Source: Loktanella sp.
Lineage (GTDB): Bacteria > Pseudomonadota > Alphaproteobacteria > Rhodobacterales > Rhodobacteraceae
NCBI GenBank assembly: GCA_024635625.1
Contig: JAGXIQ010000112.1
Coordinates: 1 to 64,000, forward strand
Length of the DNA: 64,000 nucleotides
Direction of reading: 5' to 3'
In this document: in pieces, positions 1 to 7,971 of the stretch
Layout of the letters: each line of letters opens with the position of its first letter
Position numbering within the stretch: position 1 is the stretch's first letter
The notes under the pieces: model-generated
What the model saw: the letters and a program-made list of their open reading frames with translations, nothing else
Told to the model about the DNA's origin: nothing
Database searches by the model: none
Made by a program: the position numbers and the translations under genes

Positions 1-203
1 TTAGATGCCTCAGATCATTGTCGGCCATCAAACCGATCTCCATCAAGCCAATCGATTTTTATCTTTTAACAGACCTAATCAGACTCTTACGTTAGACCGG
101 TATTTGCCATCGGCATAGAATAATTCGCACGGCGAAGTGTGTCATCTACGAAAATGGCGCCGCAGGTTTCCCCGGCGACGCCATCTTTGGAATGTAAGCT
201 AGA
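1..203. other. Left-edge non-coding stretch with terminator-like hairpin
   Basis: No convincing coding frame is visible before the first gene. An imperfect inverted repeat lies at 156-166 and 172-182 (9 of 11 positions pair, loop TTTCC). Read on the minus strand it follows the stop of the ABC binding-protein gene and is followed by ATTTTCG, so it may be the terminator of the pyrimidine transport operon. The rest of the stretch is AT-richer than the genes, and I see nothing recognisable in it. Confidence 0.45.
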
Positions 204-1187
204 TTAGTTCAGCGCTTGATCCGTAATTGCATGCGTCCAAGCGCCTTCTGGCGCAGCCGAAATGACCGGATCAGATCCGCCAGCCAACAGCGTATCGACA
301 GTGCGCTGATAATCCGCTTCGTCCAGCGTGCCATTCGATCCCGCAGTCAGCTTGGCGACCTCGGTCATCATGCGTTCCTGCGCGGCAAGTGTCTGGGCGC
401 CCGTTTCGTCGTTATCCAGCACGATTTGTGCAGCCTCGGCGGGGTTCTCTTCCGCGTACTTCCAGCCTTTCATAGAGGCGCGAACGAACTTCACCATTTT
501 CTCGACAAACTCTGGCTTTTGCAGGCTGTCTTCCAGCACGTACATGCCGTCTTCCAAAGTCGCGACGCCTTGGTCTTCATACTTGAAGGTCACCAATTCG
601 TCTGGGCTAACACCCGCATCCAACACCTGACCATATTCGTTATAGGTCATGGTTGAAATGCAGTCAGCCTGACGCTGCAGCAGCGGGTCAACGTTAAAGC
701 CCTGCTTTAGAACGGTGACGCCATCATCACCGCCGTCGGTGGAAATGCCTGCCTGCGACATCCATGACAGGAAGGGATACTCGTTTCCAAAGAACCATAC
801 GCCGATGGTTTTGCCTTTGAAATCCTCAACGCTCGTGATGCCGGTGTCCTTCCAGCAGGTCAACATCAGGCCAGATGTCTTGAATGGCTGGGCAATATTC
901 ACAACGGGCAGGCCCTTTTCACGGGCGGCAAGGGCAGAGGGCATCCAGTTCAGCATCACGTCGGCACCACCACCAGCTAGCACTTGCGGCGGTGCGATGT
1001 CCGGGCCACCCGGCAAAATGCTGACATTCAGGCCTTCTTCTTCGTAAAAGCCTTTGTCCTGCGCCACGTAGTAGCCTGCGAACTGGGCCTGGGTAACCCA
1101 TTGCAGCTGCAGCTTGACGTCGTTGTCCTGTGCAGTGGCCACGCTGGCGACAAAGGCCAGCGTGGCGGCGGTGATCAGGTGTTTCAT
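204..1187 (-). CDS. ABC transporter periplasmic binding protein (NMT1/THI5-like), probable pyrimidine uptake
   Basis: A 327-residue secreted binding protein. Residues 1-19 form a typical signal peptide ending in a VATA-like cleavage site. The mature part begins with the NMT1/SsuA-type pattern (LQLQWVTQAQFAGYYVAQDK), where this family opens its ligand-binding lobe. It is the last gene of a minus-strand operon encoding two permeases, an ATPase, dihydropyrimidinase and carbamoyl amidohydrolase, so the ligand is inferred to be a pyrimidine base or a reduced derivative. Related proteins bind hydroxymethylpyrimidine, riboflavin or sulfonates, and the sequence alone does not fix the ligand. An AGGAG ribosome site precedes the ATG. 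Confidence 0.85.
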   Translation of the reverse strand: MKHLITAATLAFVASVATAQDNDVKLQLQWVTQAQFAGYYVAQDKGFYEEEGLNVSILPGGPDIAPPQVLAGGGADVMLNWMPSALAAREKGLPVVNIAQPFKTSGLMLTCWKDTGITSVEDFKGKTIGVWFFGNEYPFLSWMSQAGISTDGGDDGVTVLKQGFNVDPLLQRQADCISTMTYNEYGQVLDAGVSPDELVTFKYEDQGVATLEDGMYVLEDSLQKPEFVEKMVKFVRASMKGWKYAEENPAEAAQIVLDNDETGAQTLAAQERMMTEVAKLTAGSNGTLDEADYQRTVDTLLAGGSDPVISAAPEGAWTHAITDQALN

Positions 1188-1230
1188 CTGTTTCTCTCCT
1201 TGTTGATGGGTGCCGGATTGGCCCGGTCTG

Positions 1231-2067
1231 TTATCTGCGTTGGGACGGATGCCAAAAGGTCAGCCGCTTTTCGATCATCGCCATGGCGCCGTAAAAGGCA
1301 CTACCCGCGAGAGCCGCTACGACAATCTCTGCCCAGACCAGATCAAGCGCAAGCTGCCCCACGCTGGTCGAGATGCGAAAGCCCATGCCAACTGTAGGAG
1401 AGCCGAAAAATTCGGCAACGATCGCACCGATGAGGGCGAGCGTCGTGGCAATTTTGAGTCCGTTGAAGATGAAAGGCAGGGCAGCGGGCACGCGCAGCTT
1501 AAACAGGCTTGGCCAGTAGCCCGCGCCATATGTCCGCATCAGATCGCGCTGCATAGCCGTTGTATCACGCAAACCTGCGACCGTGTTCACGAGGATCGGA
1601 AAAAACACCATGACGCCGACGACGGCAGCCTTGGACGGCCAGTCGCTGCCTAGCCACTTAACAAAGATGGGTGCCGTTCCAACAATGGGTAGCGCGGCCA
1701 TAAAGGCGCCAACAGGCAGGATGCCACGGGTCAAAAAATCAGACCGATCAACCATAACGGCGACGACGAAGGCAGCGAGCGCACCAAGGATATATCCTGT
1801 CAGCGCACCCTTCAGAATGGTCTGCGCAAAGTCCGCCCAAAGAATAGGCAAACTTTCCATGAAACGCGCGGCAATGGCCGACGGCGGCGGCAGAATGATC
1901 GGACTGACGTTGCCAAGGCGCACGCCCACTTCCCAGATCAATAACAACGTCAAGCCAAAGACAAGCGGGGCCAACCAAGCGGCTGCGCTGTGATCGCGCC
2001 GGGTCAGCATCAGATTAATGAACCAACCCACGCCCCAAATTACCATGACTGCTGCGGCGGCCATCAT
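1231..2067 (-). CDS. ABC transporter permease, second subunit
   Basis: An inner-membrane permease of the SsuC/TauC (BPD_transp_1) type, 278 residues from the chosen start. It has about six hydrophobic segments and an EAA-type cytoplasmic loop around GAGYWPSLFKLRVPAALP, which would contact the ATPase. The start at 2067 is preferred over a start 33 codons upstream because its ATG overlaps the TGA of the preceding permease gene (ATGA), indicating translational coupling. The two neighbouring permeases are similar but not identical, so the channel is probably a heterodimer. Forty-three bases separate it from the binding-protein gene. Confidence 0.85.
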   Translation of the reverse strand: MMAAAAVMVIWGVGWFINLMLTRRDHSAAAWLAPLVFGLTLLLIWEVGVRLGNVSPIILPPPSAIAARFMESLPILWADFAQTILKGALTGYILGALAAFVVAVMVDRSDFLTRGILPVGAFMAALPIVGTAPIFVKWLGSDWPSKAAVVGVMVFFPILVNTVAGLRDTTAMQRDLMRTYGAGYWPSLFKLRVPAALPFIFNGLKIATTLALIGAIVAEFFGSPTVGMGFRISTSVGQLALDLVWAEIVVAALAGSAFYGAMAMIEKRLTFWHPSQRR

Positions 2068-2990
2068 CGTACCATCCCCATGCGCTTTAGCGAGGCACGC
2101 TCCATCACACTGAACAACCCAACGAGCAGGGCAGCGGTGATCGCGGCAGCAAATAGCGCGGCCCATGTGACCAGCGGCTGGCCATATTGGTCACCCACCA
2201 GCATCCGGGCCCCAAATCCAGCCCGCGCGCCCGTCGGCAACTCGCCAACGATAGCACCGACCAAAGCGGCAGAAATCCCGATCTTGAGCGATGCAAACAA
2301 GTAAGGCAGCGAGGCTGGCAACCGCAGCTTCCAGAACCCTTGGCCCGGACTGGCGTAATAGGTGCGCAACAAGTCCAGTTGCATTGCATCAGGGCTGCGT
2401 AGTCCTTTGACCATGCCGACGACGACCGGAAAGAACGAGAGGTAGGCACTGATGATCGCCTTTGGCAGCAACCCCTGAATACCCATTGAACCCAGCATGA
2501 CGATGATCATCGGCGCAAGCGCAAGAATGGGAATTGTCTGACTTGCGATGGCCCAAGGCATAACACTCCTGTCCATCGTGCGGCTGAAAACGATACCCAC
2601 TGCCAAGGCGATGCCCAGCGTCGTGCCCATCGCAAACCCAAGCAGCGTCGCCGACAACGTGACCCACCCATGATAGACCAGCGACTGCTTTGACGTGATA
2701 CGCGTACCGACGGTAGTCCGCCATAACTCGCCTATGACTTGCTGCGGCCCGGGCAGACGCGGCCGATCCAAAGTGTAAGTTGCTGACAAGACAGCTGGAT
2801 TGCGCAGCGCAAGCGCCACGGCGCCCACGTCTTGCCGCGCCGTAGGTGTATCAGGTTGTACTGCGACACCGTCCCGCTGCGCCTGATCCACTGCAAGGTG
2901 AATGTTCATTGGCACGACCGCTAGAACCCAAATTCCTAGCAGCACCGCGACGACGGTCAGGATCGGCAGGACATTACGCATCACAGCCAC
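2064..2990 (-). CDS. ABC transporter permease, first subunit with periplasmic insert
   Basis: A 308-residue inner-membrane permease of the same family as its downstream neighbour. After the first membrane segment there is a polar stretch of roughly 60-70 residues, absent from the second permease, that should lie in the periplasm. The EAA loop is seen around YYASPGQGFWKLRLPASLP. The given start is a GTG; an in-frame ATG three codons later (2981) is also possible. It lies downstream of the ATPase gene (63-base gap) and overlaps the second permease by 4 bases. Confidence 0.83.
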   Translation of the reverse strand: MAVMRNVLPILTVVAVLLGIWVLAVVPMNIHLAVDQAQRDGVAVQPDTPTARQDVGAVALALRNPAVLSATYTLDRPRLPGPQQVIGELWRTTVGTRITSKQSLVYHGWVTLSATLLGFAMGTTLGIALAVGIVFSRTMDRSVMPWAIASQTIPILALAPMIIVMLGSMGIQGLLPKAIISAYLSFFPVVVGMVKGLRSPDAMQLDLLRTYYASPGQGFWKLRLPASLPYLFASLKIGISAALVGAIVGELPTGARAGFGARMLVGDQYGQPLVTWAALFAAAITAALLVGLFSVMERASLKRMGMVR

Positions 2991-3053
2991 CCGTCCTCAC
3001 TTTTTTCCAAATGCTCCGAGCGGAGCGTCCGGCCTGGGCATCCGGCGCAATCG

Positions 3054-3827
3054 TCAGTCATACGAATGCCCCGCACGCAGCCCGTCCCGCACCCGGTGCG
3101 CAATGGCGATGAACTCTGCACTATCGCGGATATCCAAGGGACGCTCTTTCGGTAGCGTACTTTCGATCACGTCGGTGATGCGCCCGGGGCGCGGGGACAT
3201 AACGACGATTCTAGTCGACAGATAAACAGCTTCGGGGATCGAATGCGTAACAAAGCCGATGGTCTTGTCAGTCCGCGCCCACAACTTCAGCAGTTGCTCG
3301 TTCAGGTGATCGCGCACGATCTCGTCCAACGCACCAAAGGGCTCGTCCATCAGCAAGATATCCGCATCAAACGCCAGCGCCCGCGCAATACTTGCCCGCT
3401 GCTGCATCCCGCCAGAAAGCTGCCAGGGAAACTTCCGCTCGAACCCTGCAAGGTCCACGAGGTCCAACACGCGATTCACGCGCTCCGCCTGCTCGGCTTT
3501 CGAAAACCCCATGATTTCTAGGGGCAGCTTCACGTTGCCTCCGATCGTGCGCCAAGGGTAAAGCCCCGCCGCCTGAAAGACATAACCATAGGCGCGGGCC
3601 TTCCGCGCCTGCTCCGGCGACATCCCGTTGACGGTCAACGCTCCCCCCGTCGGCGATTCCAACCCCGCAATGCATCGCAGGAACGTCGTTTTGCCGCAGC
3701 CCGACGGCCCGATGAAACTTACGAAATCACCCTTGTTGATATCAAGCGTGACGTCTTTCAGGGCGTGAACGGGGCCGTCGTCGGTCTGGAAGGTCAGATC
3801 GACGGATTTGGCAGAAATGACTGTCAT
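3054..3827 (-). CDS. ABC transporter ATP-binding protein (SsuB/TauB-type)
   Basis: The cytoplasmic ATPase that drives the two permeases, 257 residues. Walker A (GPSGCGKTT) is at about 40-48, the Q-loop glutamine near 85, the signature LSGGMQQR at 137-144, Walker B with ILLMDE at 157-162, and the switch histidine (THS) near 195. The PWRT segment after the Q-loop is typical of nitrate, sulfonate and taurine-type importers. Its ATG overlaps the TGA of the upstream 173-aa gene by 4 bases, so it is translated as part of the pyrimidine operon. Confidence 0.9.
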   Translation of the reverse strand: MTVISAKSVDLTFQTDDGPVHALKDVTLDINKGDFVSFIGPSGCGKTTFLRCIAGLESPTGGALTVNGMSPEQARKARAYGYVFQAAGLYPWRTIGGNVKLPLEIMGFSKAEQAERVNRVLDLVDLAGFERKFPWQLSGGMQQRASIARALAFDADILLMDEPFGALDEIVRDHLNEQLLKLWARTDKTIGFVTHSIPEAVYLSTRIVVMSPRPGRITDVIESTLPKERPLDIRDSAEFIAIAHRVRDGLRAGHSYD

Positions 3828-4345
3828 GCGGCGTTCTTTTTCCCCGGCCGTCGCGGATTTCTCAGCGCCTCACGATAGTCTTTTTGCGAAATGAACGGCC
3901 AGACAGGATAATGGCCCGTGGACTCGAATATCCCTGCATTAGACGATTTGTCCTCTCTGACAAATACTGCGCGCAGCCAAGCAGCAACAGCCGACTCGCG
4001 TTGCGCGACGGGATCGTTTCCCGGCTGAGAGATCGCAGGCCAAAGATACTTCAGTTCCGTATCGAGAAACATGATCCATCTGATCCACGCTCGTTTGGTA
4101 TCGGGATGCAACCGATCCTGACCCGTCAAACGATGTTCTTTAAAATCCGAATAATAGGCCCATGCCGTATCCCAGATCGCGGCAATCGCGGGATCAGGGG
4201 TGACAGGCATGTTGTTATCAAACTGGTCATTCGTGAGCTGCCCAGACGCAAAGCGGCGCAACAGCATTGCGGCCTCGCTCCGTGCAACCCGGTCCACAAT
4301 TGAAAGGTCAGGCTTCGGATGCGTTTGAAAAAGTGACACCGTCAT
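3824..4345 (-). CDS. Uncharacterised 173-aa protein within the pyrimidine operon
   Basis: I do not recognise the family. The start at 4345 is chosen because its ATG overlaps the TAA of dihydropyrimidinase (TAATG); its stop overlaps the ATPase start by 4 bases, so it is locked into the operon on both sides. The protein appears soluble and mostly helical. It has a Trp/Tyr-rich core (WDTAWAYYSDF, then WIRWIMFLDTELKYLWP) and a basic tail ending RRPGKKNAA. It has no signal peptide and no catalytic motif I can name. Position suggests a role linked to dihydropyrimidinase or to uptake, but that is inference. Confidence 0.7.
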   Translation of the reverse strand: MTVSLFQTHPKPDLSIVDRVARSEAAMLLRRFASGQLTNDQFDNNMPVTPDPAIAAIWDTAWAYYSDFKEHRLTGQDRLHPDTKRAWIRWIMFLDTELKYLWPAISQPGNDPVAQRESAVAAWLRAVFVREDKSSNAGIFESTGHYPVWPFISQKDYREALRNPRRPGKKNAA

Positions 4346-5796
4346 TAGACCCCCGTCGCCGGAATGCCCGACCGCTCGACAGGTCGCGGTGCTGTCAGTT
4401 CTTTCCATGTCGACAGCGCCTGATTGACCGATCCCTTGGGCTCTCGCGCGACGAATTGGCCATGCCCCGGCTCCGGAATGATCGCGCCGTCGGCAAAGGC
4501 GACGCGGCCACGGGTCAGGGTGTAGCGGGGTAAGCCCTTGACCTCTTGCCCCTCGAAAACGTTGTAATCAATGTTTGATTGCTGGTCTCCGGCGGTGATG
4601 GTCTTAGATTTTTCCGGATCCCAAACGACCAAATCGGCATCGGACCCAACCAGCACGGCACCCTTGCGGGGGTAGCAATTCAAAATCTTGGCGATGTTGG
4701 TGGACGTCACGGCGACAAATTCGTTCGGTGTCAGCCGGCCGGTATTCACACCGTGCGTCCAAAGCATCGGCAAACGATCTTCCAGTCCGCCCGTGCCGTT
4801 CGGAATCTTGGTAAAATCACCGAGGCCTGTGCGCTTTTGGTCTGTTGTGAACGCACAATGGTCCGTGGCGACAACCGACAAGCTACCGCTTTGTAGTCCG
4901 GCCCAAAGGCTGTCCTGATGTTTTTTGTTACGGAACGGTGGCGACATGACGCGGCGGGCGGCGTGGTCCCAGTCAGTGTCAAAGTATTCGGACTCGTCCA
5001 GTGTCAGATGCTGGATCAGCGGTTCGCCCCAGACCCGCTTTCCCTGCATCCGCGCACGGCGGATCGCCTCGTGGGATTCCTCGCAAGAGGTATGAACGAC
5101 ATAAAGCGGCATGCCTGCCATATCGGCAATCATGATGGCCCGGTTCGTGGCCTCGCCCTCGACCTGCGTAGGGCGAGAGTATGCGTGCGCCTCTGGCCCG
5201 GTATTGCCTGCGGCCAGCAGCTTGGCGGACAATTCGGCCACCACGTCACCATTTTCGGCGTGAACCATACCAATTCCGCCCAGCTCTGCCAGACGGCTGA
5301 ACGAGGCAAAAAGCTCGTCATCATTCACCATGAGCGCGCCTTTGTAGGCCATAAAGTGCTTAAAGGTGGTGATACCGCGCTCGATGACCTTTGGCATTTC
5401 GTCAAAGACCTGCTTGTCCCACCACGTAACCGCCATGTGAAAACTATAGTCGCAATGCGCGCGGGTCGATTTGTTGTCCCACATCTGAAGTGCGTCCAGC
5501 AGGCCCTGACCCGGGCTGGGAAGTGCGAAATCCACCACCATAGTGGTGCCACCTGCCAGCGCCGCCCGAGTACCTGACTCGAAGTCGTCTGCGGAATAGG
5601 TGCCCATGAAAGGCATTTCCAGATGCGTATGCGGGTCGATACCGCCCGGCATGATATAGCAACCCGTCGCGTCCAGCACTTCGTCGCCTGTCAGGTCAGG
5701 GCCGATCGCGACGATAACGTCGCCATCAATCAGTACGTCCGCCTTGTAGGTCAGATCAGCGGTCACCACTGTCCCGTTCTTGATCACCTTGCTCAT
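4345..5796 (-). CDS. hydA: Dihydropyrimidinase (D-hydantoinase family)
   Basis: Opens the ring of dihydrouracil or dihydrothymine to N-carbamoyl-beta-amino acids, the second step of reductive pyrimidine degradation; cytoplasmic, binuclear zinc, amidohydrolase fold. It has 483 residues from the start at 5796, which has a GGAG ribosome site; a longer frame to 5901 would translate the GC-rich intergenic element and is rejected. Metal ligands visible are H56 and H58 (DPHTHLE), the probable carbamylated lysine K152 (FMAYKG), H179 (VHAENGD), H235 (VVHTSCEES) and D312 (ATDHCAF). It lies next to the carbamoyl amidohydrolase, consistent with consecutive reactions. Confidence 0.95.
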   Translation of the reverse strand: MSKVIKNGTVVTADLTYKADVLIDGDVIVAIGPDLTGDEVLDATGCYIMPGGIDPHTHLEMPFMGTYSADDFESGTRAALAGGTTMVVDFALPSPGQGLLDALQMWDNKSTRAHCDYSFHMAVTWWDKQVFDEMPKVIERGITTFKHFMAYKGALMVNDDELFASFSRLAELGGIGMVHAENGDVVAELSAKLLAAGNTGPEAHAYSRPTQVEGEATNRAIMIADMAGMPLYVVHTSCEESHEAIRRARMQGKRVWGEPLIQHLTLDESEYFDTDWDHAARRVMSPPFRNKKHQDSLWAGLQSGSLSVVATDHCAFTTDQKRTGLGDFTKIPNGTGGLEDRLPMLWTHGVNTGRLTPNEFVAVTSTNIAKILNCYPRKGAVLVGSDADLVVWDPEKSKTITAGDQQSNIDYNVFEGQEVKGLPRYTLTRGRVAFADGAIIPEPGHGQFVAREPKGSVNQALSTWKELTAPRPVERSGIPATGV

Positions 5797-5810
5797 ATCA
5801 CGTCTCCTCG

Positions 5811-5872
5811 TCCGGCCATTATCTGGCCAAAAAAATTCCGGGGGCGGCCCCTTGGCGCCGGGGGCAGCGCCC
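5811..5872. repeat. GC-rich hairpin element between the two pyrimidine hydrolases (REP-like)
   Basis: On the minus strand, directly after the TAG of the amidohydrolase gene, come nested G/C-rich inverted repeats (GGGGCGCTGCCCC, then GGCGCC and GGGGCCGCCCCC), then a T-rich tract and TGGCCAGATAATGGCC. From memory, this design (G/C hairpins, then a CCCGGA-T-rich-GGCCAGA tail) recurs between genes in Rhodobacteraceae. No second copy is visible in this window, so the repeat status is inference. Confidence 0.45.
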
Positions 5873-7123
5873 CTAGCTGACGATCTCCGCCGTTTCGACA
5901 ACCGCGTGGAACAATACGTCTGCTCCCGCGCCGGCCCATTCCTTGCTGATCTCTTCTGCCTCGTTGTGGCTTAACCCGCCCACGCAGGGACACATGACCA
6001 TGGCGGTGGGGTACAGTCGATTGATCCAGCAGGCGTCATGGCCAGCGCCAGACACGATGTTCATGTGACTGTAGCCCAAACGTTCAGCCGCGTCGCGGAT
6101 TGCGGCCACGCAACCTTCGTCGAACGTGACCGGATCGAAGTGGCCGACCGGTTCGATACTGATACCAAGCCCTAAGTCGGCGGCAATCTGGGCTGCCTCG
6201 ACCTCTAGTTTTTCGCGCATTGAAGTCAGCTTTGCTAAGTCGGGAGAGCGGAAATCGATGGTAAACACGGCCTTCCCAGGGATCACATTACGCGAATTGG
6301 GATAGACGTTGGCCTGCCCCACGGCGCCGACCGCGGCGGGTTGGTGATCCATGGCGATGCGGTGTACGGCCTCTGTGATCCGCGCCATGCCAAGGCCTGC
6401 GTTGACCCGCATGTTCATTGGCGTCGATCCGGTATGGGCGTCTTTACCGGTCAGCGTGACCTCTAGCCACCACAAGCCCTGCCCGTGGGTGACAACACCG
6501 ATCTGCTTGCCCTCCGCCTCTAGGATCGGCCCTTGTTCAATGTGCAGTTCGAAAAAGGCGTGCATCTTGCGTTCACCGACACGCTCGTCGCCTTCCCAAC
6601 CGATGCGGCGCAGTTCGTCGCCAAATTTCTTGCCATCAGCGTCCGTCCGATCTTTAGCCCAATCTTCAGTATGCATGCCCGCAAAGACACCAGAGGCAAG
6701 CATCGCGGGGGCAAAGCGTGTGCCTTCTTCGTTCGTCCAGTTGGTGACGACGATGGGGTGCTTGGTCTTGATGTTCATGTCATTCAACGACCGGATCACT
6801 TCCAGCCCGCCCAGAACGCCAAGGATGCCATCGTATTTGCCCCCTGTAGGCTGCGTATCCAAATGCGAGCCTACGTAGATGGGCAATGCATCTGGATCGG
6901 TGCCTTCTCGACGGGCAAACATGTTGCCCATACTGTCGACACCCATCTTCATCCCGGCCTTGGCGCACCAAGCGGCAAAGAGGTGCCGACCTTCACTATC
7001 GGCGTCTGTCAGGGTCTGTCGGTTATTACCGCCTGCAACACCCGGTCCAATTTTGGCCATTTCCATCAGGCTGTCCCACAGCCGATCTGGGTTGATGCGC
7101 AGGTTTTCTCCGGGGGCTGCCAT
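5873..7123 (-). CDS. Zn-dependent N-carbamoyl-beta-alanine amidohydrolase (beta-ureidopropionase type)
   Basis: A 416-residue M20/AmaB-type hydrolase that would cleave N-carbamoyl-beta-alanine to beta-alanine, CO2 and ammonia, the third step of reductive pyrimidine breakdown. Metal-site residues are visible in GSHLDT (H87, D89), at D98 in the GGKYDG stretch, and in the acidic pair in TNEEGTRF (E132, E133). The C-terminal part contains GAGHDACWINR, which carries another conserved histidine. It is the first gene of the operon; the start has an AGGAG site 6 bases upstream, and a RutR-type operator ends 24 bases before the ATG. Related enzymes act on other N-carbamoyl amino acids, and context decides the call. 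Confidence 0.9.
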   Translation of the reverse strand: MAAPGENLRINPDRLWDSLMEMAKIGPGVAGGNNRQTLTDADSEGRHLFAAWCAKAGMKMGVDSMGNMFARREGTDPDALPIYVGSHLDTQPTGGKYDGILGVLGGLEVIRSLNDMNIKTKHPIVVTNWTNEEGTRFAPAMLASGVFAGMHTEDWAKDRTDADGKKFGDELRRIGWEGDERVGERKMHAFFELHIEQGPILEAEGKQIGVVTHGQGLWWLEVTLTGKDAHTGSTPMNMRVNAGLGMARITEAVHRIAMDHQPAAVGAVGQANVYPNSRNVIPGKAVFTIDFRSPDLAKLTSMREKLEVEAAQIAADLGLGISIEPVGHFDPVTFDEGCVAAIRDAAERLGYSHMNIVSGAGHDACWINRLYPTAMVMCPCVGGLSHNEAEEISKEWAGAGADVLFHAVVETAEIVS

Positions 7124-7146
7124 CTGTCTCTCCTGTCGCTTCTTGA

Positions 7147-7164
7147 TTTGACCGAACGGTCAAA
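7147..7164. promoter_or_regulatory. RutR-type operator
   Basis: TTTGACCGAACGGTCAAA is an inverted repeat of two perfect 8-base arms around a 2-base centre. It matches the known RutR consensus (TTGACCAnnTGGTCAA) except for the innermost arm base on each side. It lies 24 bases upstream of the amidohydrolase ATG and about 125 bases upstream of the divergent rutR-like gene, where a TetR-family repressor could control both directions. Confidence 0.8.
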
Positions 7165-7290
7165 CAAACGCTAACAGAGGGTCAGGGTCAGTCAAGCGTC
7201 ACGCGCAAAGGCGTAGCAAGTGCATAAAGATTAAGCATCGGCATCAGCACTGACTGGACCATGCCAAGTTTTTCGGCGCAGGATGAAAAC

Positions 7291-7917
7291 ATGAACGATG
7301 AGCCGCAGTTGACGCGTATTCAAACAAGGAACCGGGCCGCCATCCTTTCGGGTGGGCTTGACGCCTTTTCCATCGCGGGATTTCGCGGTGCCACGTTGGA
7401 CCAGATCGCCGAAGCAGCAGGTCTGTCGAAACCAAATCTGCTGTATTACTTCCCCTCTAAAGATGCGATCTATACTGCCTTGCTAGAACATCTTCTGGCC
7501 ACGTGGCTGGACCCGCTTCATGCACTGGATGCCGACGGCGATCCTGTGGAAGAGATCTTGGCTTACGCCCAGCGCAAGCTGGTAATGAGTCGGGATTACC
7601 CTCGCGAAAGCCGTCTGTTTGCGAATGAAATCCTTGCAGGCGCACCCCAAATTGGTGCCGTTCTTGCGGGTCCGCTGCGGGAACTGGTGGACGAGAAGGC
7701 GGTCGTCATGCGCGGCTGGATGGACGCCGGAAAAATTCGGCGAACAGACCCGCATTACCTGATCTTCTCGATCTGGGCCCTGACTCAGCACTATGCGGAT
7801 TTCGACGTACAGGTACGGGCCGTCCTTGGGCAAGCCGACCCATTCGAGGGGGCGGGACGATTCATCGATCAACTCTATCGTAGCCTGCTGGACACGGCGC
7901 ACGACGACCACTTGTAA
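7291..7917 (+). CDS. rutR: RutR-like TetR-family transcriptional regulator
   Basis: A TetR-family repressor of about 208 residues, divergent from the pyrimidine operon. The N-terminal helix-turn-helix reads FRGATLDQIAEAAGLSKPNL followed by LYYFPSK. The ligand domain keeps features of E. coli RutR (RDYPRESRLFANEILAGAP, then TQHYADFDVQV); RutR binds uracil or thymine and releases DNA. The ATG at 7291 has an AGGA site 8 bases upstream; an in-frame ATG at 7261 lacks one and would add 10 residues. The adjacent palindrome at 7147-7164 matches the RutR box. Assignment as the local pyrimidine sensor is a strong inference. Confidence 0.88.
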   Translation: MNDEPQLTRIQTRNRAAILSGGLDAFSIAGFRGATLDQIAEAAGLSKPNLLYYFPSKDAIYTALLEHLLATWLDPLHALDADGDPVEEILAYAQRKLVMSRDYPRESRLFANEILAGAPQIGAVLAGPLRELVDEKAVVMRGWMDAGKIRRTDPHYLIFSIWALTQHYADFDVQVRAVLGQADPFEGAGRFIDQLYRSLLDTAHDDHL

Positions 7918-7971
7918 AGCAACTCTGACAGGTCTACCTGCGCGCTTGCTGCACTCATTTGGGTCACTGCC

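Noticed and set aside
5797-5901. N-terminal extension of dihydropyrimidinase
   Set aside because: It encodes Arg/Pro/Gly-rich residues from the GC-rich intergenic hairpins; the ATG at 5796 has a good ribosome site.
7261-7290. Upstream ATG for the rutR-like gene
   Set aside because: It lacks a ribosome site, whereas the ATG at 7291 has AGGA 8 bases upstream.
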